This document shows, in pieces, positions 34,171 through 46,589 of a stretch of DNA of 64,000 bases. This stretch comes from Chamaecyparis obtusa (Eukaryota > Streptophyta > Pinopsida > Cupressales > Cupressaceae), in NCBI GenBank assembly GCA_027943335.1, contig BSBK01001879.1, positions 1,260,501 to 1,324,500 of the forward strand, given 5' to 3'. A program made the translations under genes and the position numbers. Each line of letters opens with the position of its first letter. Within the stretch, counting starts at the first letter, position 1. The notes under the pieces are model-generated. The model saw nothing but the letters and a program-made list of their open reading frames with translations. It had not been told where the DNA came from and searched no databases.

Positions 34171-34377
34171 ATGTCAGATAATACAAAGGAATTCAATCAA
34201 AATAGGGAGACAATCACTATATTGTTGTATAACTTTCAAAGAGAAGGCGATGACAAATGTTATTGTCCATGCAAGAGTTGTAACGGCTTAAAGACAAGAA
34301 GAATCAAAATCAAAACAACAAAGAGACATTGTAGGGAGAATCATCACATGGAAGGGGGGTTTGATTATAATCCAGTG
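34171..34377 (+). pseudogene. CACTA 1 transposase exon 1 (transposase-associated domain)
   Basis: The start MSDNTKEFNQ leads to a cysteine-histidine pattern, CYCPCKSCNGLKTRRIKIK then HCRENHHMEGGFDY. This is the N-terminal transposase-associated (zinc-binding) domain of plant CACTA proteins. The exon is 69 codons, phase 0, and ends CCAGTG|GTAAGT. The same exon opens the second element at 63807 with nearly the same pattern. This exon itself is intact. Confidence 0.88.
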
Positions 34378-34460
34378 GTAAGTTGTTTGTTATATTGTTT
34401 TCACAATTAATATACATATGAACCATGGAAAGAGGTTTGATTATCATCATTTTTATATAG
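34378..34460 (+). other. Intron 1 of the CACTA 1 transposase gene
   Basis: GTAAGT...TATATAG, 83 bp, phase 0. Removing it joins two open frames. Confidence 0.8.
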
Positions 34461-34798
34461 GTTAATCTCCCTAGTGTGAATATAGAGGAACATGGAGGTG
34501 TGAGTATTGAAGTTGAAGATCATGATCCCATGGAAGATGATGATCATGCACCAGAAAACACATTTGAGGATGATGGTATGAATGCATTGATCGTTGACAC
34601 ATTTGGTACTGGTGCTACTGGTGCTGCTGCTGATGATGAGGATGACATTGACGATGTCCATGATATACCTCTACTTGAGAAGATAGACACAACCCTTTAG
34701 GAAGGCTCCCAATCTACTCTTCTCTCTGCTATATTGTTGTTGGTGAATTTGAAGGTTATGAATGGTTTATCCAACATAGCAATGTCACATATGCTAAG
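34461..34798 (+). pseudogene. CACTA 1 transposase exon 2 (acidic linker)
   Basis: The frame continues through an Asp/Glu-rich stretch (DHDPMEDDDHAPENTFEDD, then DDEDDIDDVHD) to a TAG at 34698-34700. Beyond the stop the same frame reads SAILLLVNLKVMNGLSN, matching the leucine-rich run before the TNP2 core. The exon ends ATGCTAAG|GTTTGT. Confidence 0.8.
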
Positions 34799-34885
34799 GT
34801 TTGTCATATATGTCATTATAGTCTATAAAAGGTGAAACATGTACCATTAAGATTATTTATAGTAATGACTTATTATTTGTTGCAG
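34799..34885 (+). other. Intron 2 of the CACTA 1 transposase gene
   Basis: GTTTGT...TTGTTGCAG, 87 bp. It splits an Arg codon and restores the frame. Confidence 0.75.
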
Positions 34886-36560
34886 ATTGATAGGTGACTT
34901 TCTGTTACCACCATCAAATATTCTCCCTCGCTCGTATTGAGAATTATGTGCCACTATGAAACATATTGGAATGGAGTATCAAACAATAGATGCTTATCCT
35001 GAAGATCATATTATTTATTATAAATAAAACAAAAATGAAATAGAATGCCCTGAATGCCATACAAGTAGATATCAAGATGATCAAGTGACAAAAAAGGTGC
35101 CTTGCAAGGTTCTTCATCACATCCCCATTATTCTACGTCTGAAATGATTATTCAGGTGCAATAGCTTGGCACAATTTATGGATTACCATGCACGTGACAG
35201 GAGTCAAGATGACATTATTTGAATGTCTATAGATGGTTCATCATTTATTGACATAGAGGAAAAGTGGCCACACTTTAAAGATGAACCTCAAAATCTCAAG
35301 CTTTCTCTGGCAGGAGACGTTGTCAATCTGCATGGAGAGATGAGATCCGTTTGCTTGGTGTGGCCTATTTTTGTTATAAATAATAAAATTCCTCCAGGGA
35401 TGTCAATAAAGAGGAAGCACATTATGTTGGAAATGATTGTTCTAGGTATCTTATTATTTTATAGTTATCTACATGTAATTATAAGTCTTGGAGTGAAATG
35501 GCCACAATAATTATCTGATGTTGTTAATTCAACTAGGTAAGTACCAAGTGAAAGATATGAATGTATATATTGCACCTGTTTTTGATGAGTTGTTGGTGTT
35601 ATGGAATGGTTTCACTATGTATGACATCTCCCAACCAATTGGAAAAAGAGAATTTCAATTCCATGCAATGCTTGTGTGGACAATTCATGATTCTCCAGGG
35701 TTGACACATTTTTGTGGTATGTTATGGTGAATTTTAGTTGTACGAGACAATTCAAATTCTAAAAATATACATATTTAATTCAATTTTACTGTTATCTTGT
35801 AAGTCTTCAAAGAAAGTAAAAATTTGCATGTCCAATGTGTGGTCCAAAGATGAAATCTCGTCATTCCAAAAGTTTAAGAAAACATGTGTTTGATGAGTAT
35901 AGGCAGTTCCTCCCTAGAAATCATAAGTATCAAAGTGCAGAAAGTCATCTTTTCAATAGGAAAGAAGAGACTACATCAAAGCACTAAAGAATGAAACCTC
36001 ACCTATGGCAGTTGAAATATAATAGAATTCAAGGTAATATCGTTCCACGTAATGGTTGATGTTTAAAAATTATATATTTTGATTGTGTTTTGTTGGCTAA
36101 TTATGTAGTTGATGATCTTGAAGGTCATGAAGGCATCACCGACTAGCTTCCAAAGGGACTAAAATGTTATCCCAAAGAATTTAGTAGGCTGCCCTACTAT
36201 GAGCATCTACAAATTGTGCATTTGTTTGATACTATGCATATTGGAAAGAATGTAATAGAGACGCTGTGAAAAATATTGGATGGAAGGAATGACAAAGAAA
36301 AACTTGGCAAAATTTGTAGTGACATTCATGATTCCAATCATGCAATGAAAAATATCATTGAATCAAATAGCAATGGAGACTGGATTAATGCAAGTGCTCT
36401 TCCTTGGTTATTAACAAAGTAACAAAGTAATGCCATAAAAGAAGTGATTCGAAAAATTTGAGTTCCTATAGGATTTGCAATGGATATAAGCAATCTCATA
36501 TCAAAGAAAAATGATTTTAGGCCAGGGATGAAAATGCATGATTGGAATACCTTCATCAAG
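34886..36560 (+). pseudogene. CACTA 1 transposase core (TNP2, Transposase_21 family), heavily decayed
   Basis: The order of motifs follows plant TNP2: LIGDFLLPPSNILP, IGMEYQTIDAYPEDHIIYY, ECPECHTSRY with its Cys pair, KVPCKVLHHIPIIP, then the SIDGSSF and WPHF blocks. Next come NLKLSLAGD, VWPIFVINNKIPPGM, DELLVLWNGFTMYD and MLVWTIHDSPG. A frame change leads to ACPMCGPKMKS (35827 on) and FLPRNHKY. HLFDTMHIGKNVIETL follows (about 36210) and KMHDWNTFIK (36531-36560). I count at least nine stops or shifts, so no active protein is possible. TNP2 binds the element ends and catalyses excision and insertion. Extra introns probably lie near 35440-35530 and 35725-35820. Confidence 0.88.
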
Positions 36561-36649
36561 GTAAGTCATAGTCTTTTGTATTTACAATATATTTGTATAA
36601 TTGCATTCAATTTTCATTGTATGAAATGATCAGTTGACAATTGTTGCAG
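36561..36649 (+). other. Intron of the CACTA 1 transposase gene
   Basis: GTAAGT...TTGTTGCAG, 89 bp, joining DWNTFIK to YLLPLSLLENF. Confidence 0.75.
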
Positions 36650-37100
36650 TATTTGCTACCCCTATCTCTCCTAGAGAACTTCAACGATAATATCAAACAA
36701 GTGATATATGATCTTGAAAAATACATGAGGTAAGCAGTGATATTTGTTCAATATATCAAACAATAATATCAAACAAGTAATATATTGTAAAGTCTCATAT
36801 TTATATATTTATGTCTTGAATCCCTTGTAGGTGGTTGTCATCTAAAGAAATCTATAAAGAAGATATAAAATATTAGAAGAAAATAATTTGTTGATTAATG
36901 TGTGAAATGCAAAAGTGTTTACCTCCATCTTTTTTCAATGTACAAGAACACTACCTCATACACCAAGTTGAGGAGATTGAATTGTCTGGACCTGTACATG
37001 CTAGGTCAATGTGGATGGTTGAGAGACACTTAAAATTTTTCAAGGGTTTGGTATGACAAAGAGCACGTCCCAAGGGTTCTATGGTTGAGGGATATATGGT
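36650..37100 (+). pseudogene. CACTA 1 transposase, DUF4218-like part
   Basis: After a further intron (36730-36830, GTAAGC...CTTGTAG) the frame reads KCLPPSFFNVQEHYLIHQVEE, then ELSGPVHARSMWMVERHLKF and RARPKGSMVEGYMV. This is the DUF4218 pattern that follows TNP2 in CACTA proteins. Several stops are present. Confidence 0.82.
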
Positions 37101-37629
37101 ATACTAGATGATGGTGTACGTTACTTAATATCTTCCTAATCTTGTAGTAAAGACCCATATAGATTGCATTTGGGATCTCGACTCAATTAAAAAATTTGAA
37201 GGGGAGTACTTAGTAGGCAACGGTAGATTTAAGAAAGTGAAAGGTAATAAATTATGAGATGTTATTGTAGTAAATTAATTCTTAATCTTTAAAATAAATC
37301 TATTGTAAGTCATCTATTTACTTTTGTACAACTGCTAAAGAGTGGGATGCAATATATTTGTTTATTGCAAACAATCAAGATTGGATGGTGGCATGGATTG
37401 AATGATGTCAACATGATGGTCATAGATTAACATGGGAATCCATGTCTTCATTGGTTATACAAGCTCATCGCAATGGAGATCCCATTGTTACACAAAAGGA
37501 AATAGAATTAGCATATGGTTTAAGAGATCACCAGGTACTTGTAAATTTGTTAATTAATCAATCGTATGTTTTTCAACTCCTGATGCAATAATTTATACAT
37601 GTTTGACATTATTGCATGTGAAACACCAC

Positions 37630-38395
37630 AAGGCTATGTTTTGCAATGGTTATAAATTTCACATCAAAAATTTTGATGACACGAAAAGAACTTGTGATTC
37701 TGGGATAAGTGCAGTGTTCCAGGTGACTAATATTTCATCTAGAAATGACTTACATCCTCAAGAGTCACAAAATTGATACTATGGTATTTTGGTTGATATA
37801 CTTGACTGCGAATTCAATTCCTTCAAATTAGTTCTCTTCGTTGTGAAATGGTACATACTATGACTCAATAAAAATGATCTTGATAGAACTGCTATTGAAC
37901 ATGACAATGAATTTTCAATGATTAATACAAGGTTGTTTGAGCTAGTTGGAGAAGAGCCCTATGTTCTTCCAAGCCAATGTGGGCATGTATTTTACTTAGA
38001 GGTTCCACATAAACTAGGTTGGTCATTTGTTGTTAGACATGATCCAAGAGGAAGACCAATAAAGTATAATGTGATGGAAGAAGATACCAAGGAAGATGAA
38101 GAAGTGGAAGATGATATAGAACTAGATCACGATCAAGAGCTAGTCAAGGAAGAATATGAAGAAGAAGATGACGATGATGCTACTACTGATGACGATGATG
38201 CTGCTACTAATGAGGATGATGTTGCTACTGATGAGGAGATGATGAGGATGAGGATGATGATGATGCTGATGGTGATGATGACAATAATGACAATAGTGGT
38301 GGTGATGATGTCATTGATGATGACGATCTTGATGATGAGATGGATGAAGAAGAATATCAATGACATGAATGAAATGTACAACTATGCCAGATGTT
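37630..38395 (+). pseudogene. CACTA 1 transposase C-terminus (DUF4216-like plus acidic tail)
   Basis: CNGYKFHIKNFDDTKRTCDSG and YYGILVDILDCEFNSFKLVLF match the DUF4216 region. The open part 37918 onward gives EEPYVLPSQCGHVFYLEVP and GWSFVVRHDPRGRP, then a tail of more than 60 residues rich in Asp/Glu. After about 38230 the frame slips within GAT repeats into a Met-rich string. The acidic end is usual for the family. Confidence 0.85.
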
Positions 38396-38399
38396 TGAC

Positions 38400-39389
38400 A
38401 TGTTCTAATGATTATTTTATATGTACTACTCTTATTCAACTTATTTTATAGGTCCTAATTATATATCTTTGATCTTTTGTTAAGAGAAATTTCATTCTAA
38501 AAGATTGTATTTAATCTCTATATGCTTAAACAACCTCAATAGTTAAGACTGTTCTCATTTGTAGTGGGCATGAATAGAATCAAATCACTTGAAAGACACA
38601 TGTATTTAGACATGCACAAATTAGTGACGTGATTAAGAAAATTACCTTTCTTTACAATTGCATGGTTGTCTTTGGTTTGTCATTTTGTTTTGAGTGTCTA
38701 GTGATTTAAACCAATGACTTTGACTTAGCCAAAAAAAGTGCAAGTCTACATTAGTATGTTTCTTTTTATTGTAATTATAATTAGTATGAATGAACAAAAT
38801 AATGACAATGCAATATTTGTGATAATGCAATATTTGTCAAAATAGCATCAATGACTTCGGTCAATGTGCCTATGTGTCAATGTGGTGTTGGCCCATGCAT
38901 GTTGAAGATCTCACGTACAACAAGTAATCTTGGGCGTCAATTTTGGGTTTTCCCAAATAGGAAAAAGGTTTGGATACGTAATTATATTTTATGTTGAAAA
39001 ATAATGTGACAACTAATCATTTTATGAAGAAATGATGTACATTTGGTATTGTTAGGGAAATACTGGATGTCAATACTTTCGGTGGGTTGATCAAACCACA
39101 TTTATATCTACCCCATCTACATATATACCCAATGTAGGAAATAAGTGCAACTTGTGCAAGGCTCCAGAGGCAGCTAGTACTGCCAAGATTGCTTCAATAG
39201 AGAAAGTAGAAATCATATTTCTGTGATGCCTTCTTTGTGTAGTTTGTGCACTACTTTGTTGGGACCACATGCATAAATGTGGTTAACAGAGGGCTATTGT
39301 AGATACAAATTTTTTTTTAGAATTTATAGTATATACACATAAAGAACATGCACATAAACACGACAAATGAGAAACATAAATATAGATAT
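38400..39389. other. 3' part of CACTA 1, no gene seen
   Basis: AT-rich with no recognisable coding. TGTTAGGGAAATACTGG at about 39050 could be an LTR edge, but nothing supports it further. Confidence 0.4.
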
Positions 39390-39790
39390 CACAACAACTG
39401 ACAAACATAAATGTAGGCATCATAATCATAATTTTTTGGAGACACAACATAATTGAATGGTATACCTAGACGATGCAACACAACTATATATCACTCCTCT
39501 GGTTCCAAGTTTACATTGCGGTAAACAAAATCCATAGATAAAAAATAAATTTAGAGAGTGGAGGAGAGTGAGAACGACCAAAGTAATACAAGTCCCTATA
39601 TTATTTTGATCGTTATCACTCTTCTACACTCTCTAAATTTATTCTTTATCTTTGGGTTTTGTTTACATAGTGTAGACATGGAACTAGAGGAGTAGTTGTG
39701 TTGCATCATCTGGGTATACCACTCAATTATGTTGTGTTTCCAAATTTTTTTGACCATGATGCCTACATTTATGTTTCTCAGCTGTTGTGT
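39390..39790. repeat. Long foldback element (~400 bp, arms ~190 bp)
   Basis: The left arm (for example 'aacataaatgtaggcatca' near 39403 and 'aaataaatttagagagtg' near 39545) is matched in inverse by 'cctacatttatgtttct' (39762) and 'cactctctaaatttatt' (39627). The halves meet near 39590, so the whole could fold into one hairpin. It is MITE-like, without a visible ORF. Confidence 0.85.
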
Positions 39791-39888
39791 CCTAGGACCC
39801 CTTATGACCCTTTACAATCCTTTACAATCGCTAAGAATACATCTTAGATATCTTAAAATGTCGTAAAGGGTCATAAGAGGCTCCTAGG
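39791..39888. repeat. Short hairpin, 98 bp, adjacent to the long foldback
   Basis: CCTAGGACCCCTTATGACCC at the left pairs with GGGTCATAAGAGGCTCCTAGG at the right, ~27-bp arms with few mismatches. Confidence 0.85.
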
Positions 39889-40218
39889 AGGGATCAAATG
39901 AGCTTCCACCTTCACGTAGTTGGCCCTGTTAAGTAGAGAATGTTAAACTATTCTCAAAACAAAGAGAAGCTAAATAATTTAAGATCTCAATCCATGTACG
40001 ACAAATATATATCAATCCATCTCAATGGCTACCAAATCAATAGATCTCTGTCAAGAACCCGGTTGCAAAGAAACACCATAGACCGCACCGTGAACCCGCA
40101 CATCAAATTCAGACCAAAGAAGTCAAGAATTTGCTCAAATCAGATCCGAATGCAATCAGGTCCGCATATATCCCATGAACACATTAGGAAGAATGCATCT
40201 TTGATCGCCACACTAGCT

Positions 40219-40468
40219 TCTTGTGCTGGAGCAGTCGTTGTCACAAGTCTTGATTCGATAGGATCCATTCCAAATCCAAGTCTCTAGACTTGATTCAATA
40301 ATCCATGAGCTGCTACCGAAACTACTACAAAGTTATCTCTAAATTGTGCTGGAGAAGTCACTTTCACAAGTCTTGATTCGGTAGGATCCATTCGAAATCC
40401 AAGTCTCTAGACTTGACTCAATAATCCACGAGCCGCTACCGAATCTACTGCAAAGTTATCTCTGAATG
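40219..40468 (+). repeat. Tandem duplication, ~126-bp unit
   Basis: Two units run from 'ttgtgctggag(c/a)agtc' to 'aaagttatctct(a/g)aa', about 90 percent identical by eye. The first overlaps the end of an unassigned 115-codon ORF (39940-40287) that resembles nothing I know. Confidence 0.85.
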
Positions 40469-40539
40469 ATCCATAACCAAATCACGAGCAAGAGCCAGAT
40501 TTGCAAGAACATTATTTTGAATCGATACCAATTCGATCG

Positions 40540-40645
<106 letters not shown>

Positions 40646-40689
40646 ATTGATTGTCATCATAACTACTATGGCTTCAAAATAGCGATGAT

Positions 40690-41110
40690 TATCCATCGTA
40701 AACATCTGACATCTATTTGTTCATTAAATGCATTGCTGTCGAAAAACAACCATAAACGATAGATATCTGTCATAAATGTCCAACACATGTCCGTCGCATG
40801 TACAACATAGTCATCGTTACAAACCATAAACAATGGATATGCGTCATAAACTTTCAACAGATATCCGTTGCATTAAAAGCATTTCCGTCAGTGAACATGT
40901 TACAAACAACGGCTACTTGTCGGAAGATTTTGACGGGTCGTCATCATTTTTTATTTTTTGTGACGGATAGGCATCCCAATTTCGACGGCCACAAACAGGT
41001 CCGATGACAGGTTCGCTATGTTGGCACCCTCTTTTTGCGATGACCATGGTTGTCATAATTACGATGCCTAACAAAACCCTCAATTTTTTTGACTGCAAAA
41101 TTGCGACATC
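40690..41110 (+). repeat. Subterminal-like repeat region, probable 3' end of CACTA 1
   Basis: Short units around ATAAAC(G/A)AT(A/G)GATAT with 'gtcataaa' recur about every 75 bp, followed by GACGG/TCG-rich motifs and 'ttgtcataattacgatgcc'. The last resembles the inverse of the 5' subterminal sequence at about 19900-19940. A clear TAGTG terminus is missing. Confidence 0.45.
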
Positions 41111-41227
41111 GTGTGGTGTGGCTTAATCGATAGTTTACTTTCTAAATTCAGATGTTGGGCCATCAGAAAACTATCTCAAATGTACTAGTGAGAGTTGTCC
41201 ATACCACATGATCATATATAAATATCA

Positions 41228-42255
41228 AGAAATGAAAAGAGAATGTGACATGATTACATCACCTACAAAATTAAGTCATTTAACATAGAAGCTTAACAAA
41301 CTAAATAGGAAATGACCATTACCCACTTCATGAAAAAATATAATTTGTATAATAAAGATTATAGAATAGAGAGAACACAAGGTAGATTCCCAAATGTACA
41401 TTCCAATACACTAGTTTCCATTAAGAATGAAATAAAATACAAAGTTCTCTGAGTAGAGCCATTGGTTCTAATAATTATAAAAATTACTACCTAATGTGTA
41501 TTTCCATTTTTGGTTCCCTTTTTTATCAAGTTTTGTTTTAAGAAATTTGGATGCTAGAATGAACTTTTAAAATAGGCAAACCTCCTTGATTTGTACTATT
41601 TCTAACCTCAAAAAAGGGAAGAACCTTCTAACTGAAAATATTCACCACTTCTCCCTTTTTTGTGTGTGCCATGATGGAGGATATTAAAATTACCCATCAA
41701 TTTTTTATTTTCATCATTTAATTAGCATGCACAATGAAAGACCACTTGTAACAACCACCTCCTCCTACATGTGACATATGGATGCGAACTAAAATCTCCT
41801 TAGGTATGAAAATTAAGAGAAAGGACATGTGGAATATATGTAGTAGTACAATTTAGGGGGAACATAAATTCTTGAATGTGCAGGAACCACTTGGCCTAAA
41901 CTGCAACCCAATCCACTGAGGATCACACAAAATAAATTCTCTACAATTTGTTGAATAGCTAATACGTGGCATATTAGTGTAAGAGGAGACCCCACAAAAA
42001 GGAATAAAATTCAAAAGAGTGTTGAAGACAAAAGTGAAAACACAAGGAAAGCCTTGGGATGAATGAACACAAATCCCCATAGTCAACATTGGACAACCCT
42101 CAACAATTGCTATGTATTAGCGCCACACATTAAGAAGAGAGAAACTACTTACGATCTACAAAGGAGGTGCACCAACTTGACACATGAAAAATATCATGGT
42201 GCTTTCATGAGGGCTTCATTGATGGGGAAATACCATATCATGTGTGTTCATATTG
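41228..42255 (+). repeat. Dispersed repeat, copy 2 (uninterrupted)
   Basis: Matches 16005-16619 and then 18348-18765 as one continuous stretch, so it is the control for the extra 1.7 kb in copy 1. Confidence 0.8.
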
Positions 42256-42319
42256 GGGGGTTTAAAATGGGCAACAAATAGGGAAATATATTGCCTATAT
42301 AGGGAAGGTGTTTTTTTTT

Positions 42320-42342
42320 GGTCGGGGGGGAGGGGGGGTGGG
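42320..42342 (+). other. G-rich tract with quadruplex potential
   Basis: Three long G runs (7, 7 and 4 G) separated by single bases, in otherwise AT-rich DNA. Confidence 0.6.
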
Positions 42343-42344
42343 GT

Positions 42345-43355
42345 TATATAGGAAAAGGTGTGTGGAGAAAAATGGGTGGGTATTGGAAGGGGATGAAAAA
42401 AATGAGTTTGGGTCAATAGTTTTTGAAAATAGGGGTATGTTATTTACTATGTGATGAAGGGTGCTCCCCTTAATACCACAAACACATAACAGAAATAGAG
42501 AAACAACAACAATTTACAAGAACAAAAAATGGGCGTCTTATTATCTCCACAAATGTGGAATTACAAATTTTAGAATTACAATATGAAAAGCCACATGGGA
42601 ATTTTCCATTACAATTTTCTGTAAGACAAAGCCTTGAATTATTACTCAGAACTACCCAAGACAACACTACGACCTTCCTTATATAGAAAATTTTCCACCG
42701 CCTAGGAAGGTTCTAGAAATTTAGCCATTAAGGAAGACCAACCCTAGAATTATTTTATTTTTCATTTTATTACATCAGAGTTAGCTCAAACAACTTTTGA
42801 AACCTAAACAAAAATTTTGAAGGAAATTTATTTTTCTGCCATTTCAGGTGACCCAACTTCCGAAGACCATAAGTCATCACTCGTTGACCCAATTGACTAT
42901 TATGACCCCATTTCAGAAAGGGAACAAAGTTGTCTACAACACTTGACTTGCACAAGCTCTAGTCATTTGAAGTTTCAACATCGGTCGGGGCCTCTAAAGC
43001 CTTCAAACTGAGTTCAAAGTTTATGTACCCTATTGCCAATACCAAAAATTTTCAATATATTCAAAACTAGACTTGATCTAGCAATGAAACTTCAATGACA
43101 GGATAATATGACTAAAATGAACCTCCAGGGAAGAAAATAGACCATTCTGAGTTCAAACAAAAAACTTACTAAAAATAGTAAATTTCCAAAAATAGCAGCT
43201 CTGCACAAGATAGCTGTAATGTCTCTAGTATTGCTGGAATATCTCTTTAAGAATTAACCTGCAAGGAAGATGTTAGCAATAATAGTGTGGACACAAATAT
43301 GAATAGAAAGATAATTAATTAATTATCTACCCCAACTACTAACCCCTCAAAAAGG
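42345..43355. other. Spacer without a recognised gene
   Basis: A few ORFs of 60-65 codons only, with no recognisable product or repeat. Confidence 0.45.
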
Positions 43356-43358
43356 AAG

Positions 43359-43560
43359 TCTACCTAGTCGGGCTCATAACCTTAATAAGGACCCTTGTGT
43401 CCTTTGATTAAATCTTGTCGTCGTCCTCTGGAGTGTATCCTTAGGGACTTCCCGAGAAAAGTCTGCTAGGTCGGACTCATGACCTTATAAGGATCTTTTA
43501 TAGTCCTTGGCCCAATCTTGTCGTCATCCACTAGAGCGCATCACTCAGGGCTTATAGGCT
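43359..43560 (+). repeat. Diverged tandem repeat, ~100-bp unit
   Basis: Two units share AAGTCT(A/G)C, 'taggtcgg(a/g)ctcat', 'atcttgtcgtc(g/a)tcc' and 'ctcagggct'-like ends. Lower identity than the repeat at 40219. Confidence 0.65.
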
Positions 43561-44320
43561 GACCATAGGTCCATTCCTCTTCTTGGAAGAGGTTTTTTCT
43601 ATCCAAAGCTTAGTACATATGCATGTGGGTCATCAATGTACACTGGCTTAGTGGGGGTCTTAATTCCCCCTTGAGAGTTCTTTTCCATTATTTTGTTAAT
43701 AATTACTTTTTGATAACAAAATTACTTTGTCAATAATTACCGAATTATCATTTATAAATTTGAAGTGAAATCATGATACTATTTATGAACATAAATGAAA
43801 TTATGCTCTTTTATATCACATAAATTCTTGAATTGATTAACCCGAGTATATATATATATATATATATATATGATTAATGATTTTAAATAAATATGATTAT
43901 CAAAATATAAGTATATATATTATTGATTTATACAAGTCTTAGAAATAATTATTAAAAAATAAAAAAAAAAAGTATCTTACCTTTTATGAGAGGGGATTCC
44001 TTATTCTTTTATAAGAAAAAAAGATTCCTTCTACTAATTAACTTTTACGTAGAGTACTCCCTCTTTATTTTAAATGTTTCTTTGTTGCCTTATCTCCAAC
44101 TTTCACAATTAATACCGTTTATTTATTTTACTCCACCCCTCTTTTTTACCTTGGACGTATGCATATTAATAAGTGGGAGAGGGGAGTCACGTCCCTCCCA
44201 ACATGGGTTGCCACCCCATATTTGCTATTATATTAAATGATTAAATTCTTATTTATATTTTAATATAATATATATTATATAATTTCATTATGTCATTAAA
44301 TATATATTATATTATAATAT

Positions 44321-45775
44321 TGTAGACACCGAAAAATCTTTTAGAAAATAAATTATTTTTGTTTTCTGAAAATCCTTGATGACATCATCATTTATTAATT
44401 AATTAATTATTTAATTAATTAATTTATTTTTATGGCACTAAATCCCTCTCTCTTAATTAAAAATCTTTAATTAAGGAATCTAGCCTAAAAATGTCATGTG
44501 GACATTATCCCTAATTTATTAATTATTTTAATTAATAAATTGCCCAAAAACTTTAAAAATAAATAAATTTATTTTTAATTTATTTTTTATCCCAAACTTG
44601 GCCAATTTCCTTAAGACCACTAACCTCTTCCAAAATCTTCTAATCCCTTCTTAATTTCGATTAAAAGGCTAATCCCATCTTTTCTAACCCTAATCCCAAG
44701 GTTAAATATTTAATTAAAGTTAAATATTTAATTTTCATATTTATTGAAAATATTTTAATAAATATTCCTAAAACTTAAGCTTTTGGAATGAATAACTTTT
44801 ATTCCATGAAACTAAGGAGAAATCTAGACTCTTCTAGAATCTTCTCAAATCCACCCTCTTCACCCATCCTAATCCTTTTTTTTGTCCTAATCTAATCCTA
44901 ATCCTACCCTTAAACCTTTGTGCAATCCTAACCAAGCTTAAGACTTTCCTAAACCAAAGCAAAGTCTTTGCTTCCAAATATCTCAACCACAAAGCATTTA
45001 TTGCTTCCCCAAAGTCTTCAAAGCCTCTTAAAGCCCATTCATTGCTCTTACAAGCATTTATTTGGAGAGTTATGAGCTTGGAGCCCCCTTTGTTGACTCC
45101 TCTTTGCCCTTCCCTTCATCCACTCACCTTGTGACATGTGTCACCTCCTGATTGGCTGAGAACTAGCACAATCCATGTGCTTCCCTTTGAGTGAATCTTG
45201 GCCTCTCTTAAGAATTTCAATCCTGGCCATTCATTCCTCCTACCCCAAGCCTTTAGAAATCCTATAAATACCCTCACTTCCTAAGGCAAATCATCTTTCA
45301 ACTCTCAAACTCAATAGCAAAGTTATAATGCCATTTTCATTTTAGCATAAGCATGAACTCATCATTTTAGATCATTTTCAAGCTTAAATCACATCTAAAT
45401 TAGCTTAATGGGATTAACATAGATTCATTTCTTGTTTAATCAATCTTAGTTCATCTTTTAGCTTTGCATATTTGTGTGTTCTTGAGGCCTTTGAGGCAAA
45501 ATAGGTTCCTCATACCTATTTTGTGTCATTTTGGGTCTTCTTGATCCTCAAATCATCCTATTTTGCATGTTCCAAGTGCTTGAGTTTGCACACCCACATC
45601 CATTTATATCCAAGCATATCAAACGGTGCATGGGCGCATCCGTTTTAGGCTTAAACTGAGGTGGCTTTGATTTTAGTTTGTTTACCATTAAATTTGATTT
45701 GATAATATGCTATGACGTTTGTTTGTCTTTGGCCTTCAAAACAGGTTTAGGTGCACACTCAAATCCTAGTCTACA
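44321..45775 (+). mobile_element. Solo LTR, 1,455 bp, with target duplication
   Basis: TGTAGACACCG...CTAGTCTACA, with 5-bp inverted termini (TGTAG/CTACA), is flanked by AATAT at 44316-44320 and 45776-45780. TATAAATA at 45263-45270 shows plus orientation. No internal element sequence is present, so the insertion was reduced to one LTR by recombination. A paralogous empty site lies at about 46137-46195. Confidence 0.88.
45263..45270 (+). promoter_or_regulatory. TATA box of the solo LTR
   Basis: TATAAATA, followed about 30 bp downstream by a C/A-rich start-site context. Confidence 0.55.
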
Positions 45776-45780
45776 AATAT

Positions 45781-46430
<650 letters not shown>

Positions 46431-46431
46431 A

Positions 46432-46557
46432 TTTTTGATTGTCTATTAATTTATTATTAATTTCTGGTTAAGGGGAAATTACAATAGCCCTTATTGAAAA
46501 GAAACTAGAAATGTTTTTGGGTTATGCAAGATTGCTCTTACACCTAGGATGCTCCTA
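46432..46557 (-). repeat. Start of the 3' LTR of the chromovirus (minus strand)
   Basis: Read on the minus strand, TGTAGGAGCATCCTAGGTG begins about 30 bp after the chromodomain frame. Its other end to the left is unresolved because of the AT-rich duplications and the solo LTR. Confidence 0.5.
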
Positions 46558-46589
46558 CATCAGACACCCAGGGTAATTTGAGAAGTGAC

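Noticed and set aside
38133..38381. Minus-strand ORF rich in Ile and Ser
   Set aside because: Reverse of the GAT-repeat acidic tail of the transposase.
39050..39110. LTR start at TGTTAGGGAAATACTGG
   Set aside because: No polypurine tract, partner end or duplication found.
41055..41110. Exact 3' terminus of CACTA element 1
   Set aside because: No TAGTG end or match to the inverse of the 19822 terminus; the boundary is left open.
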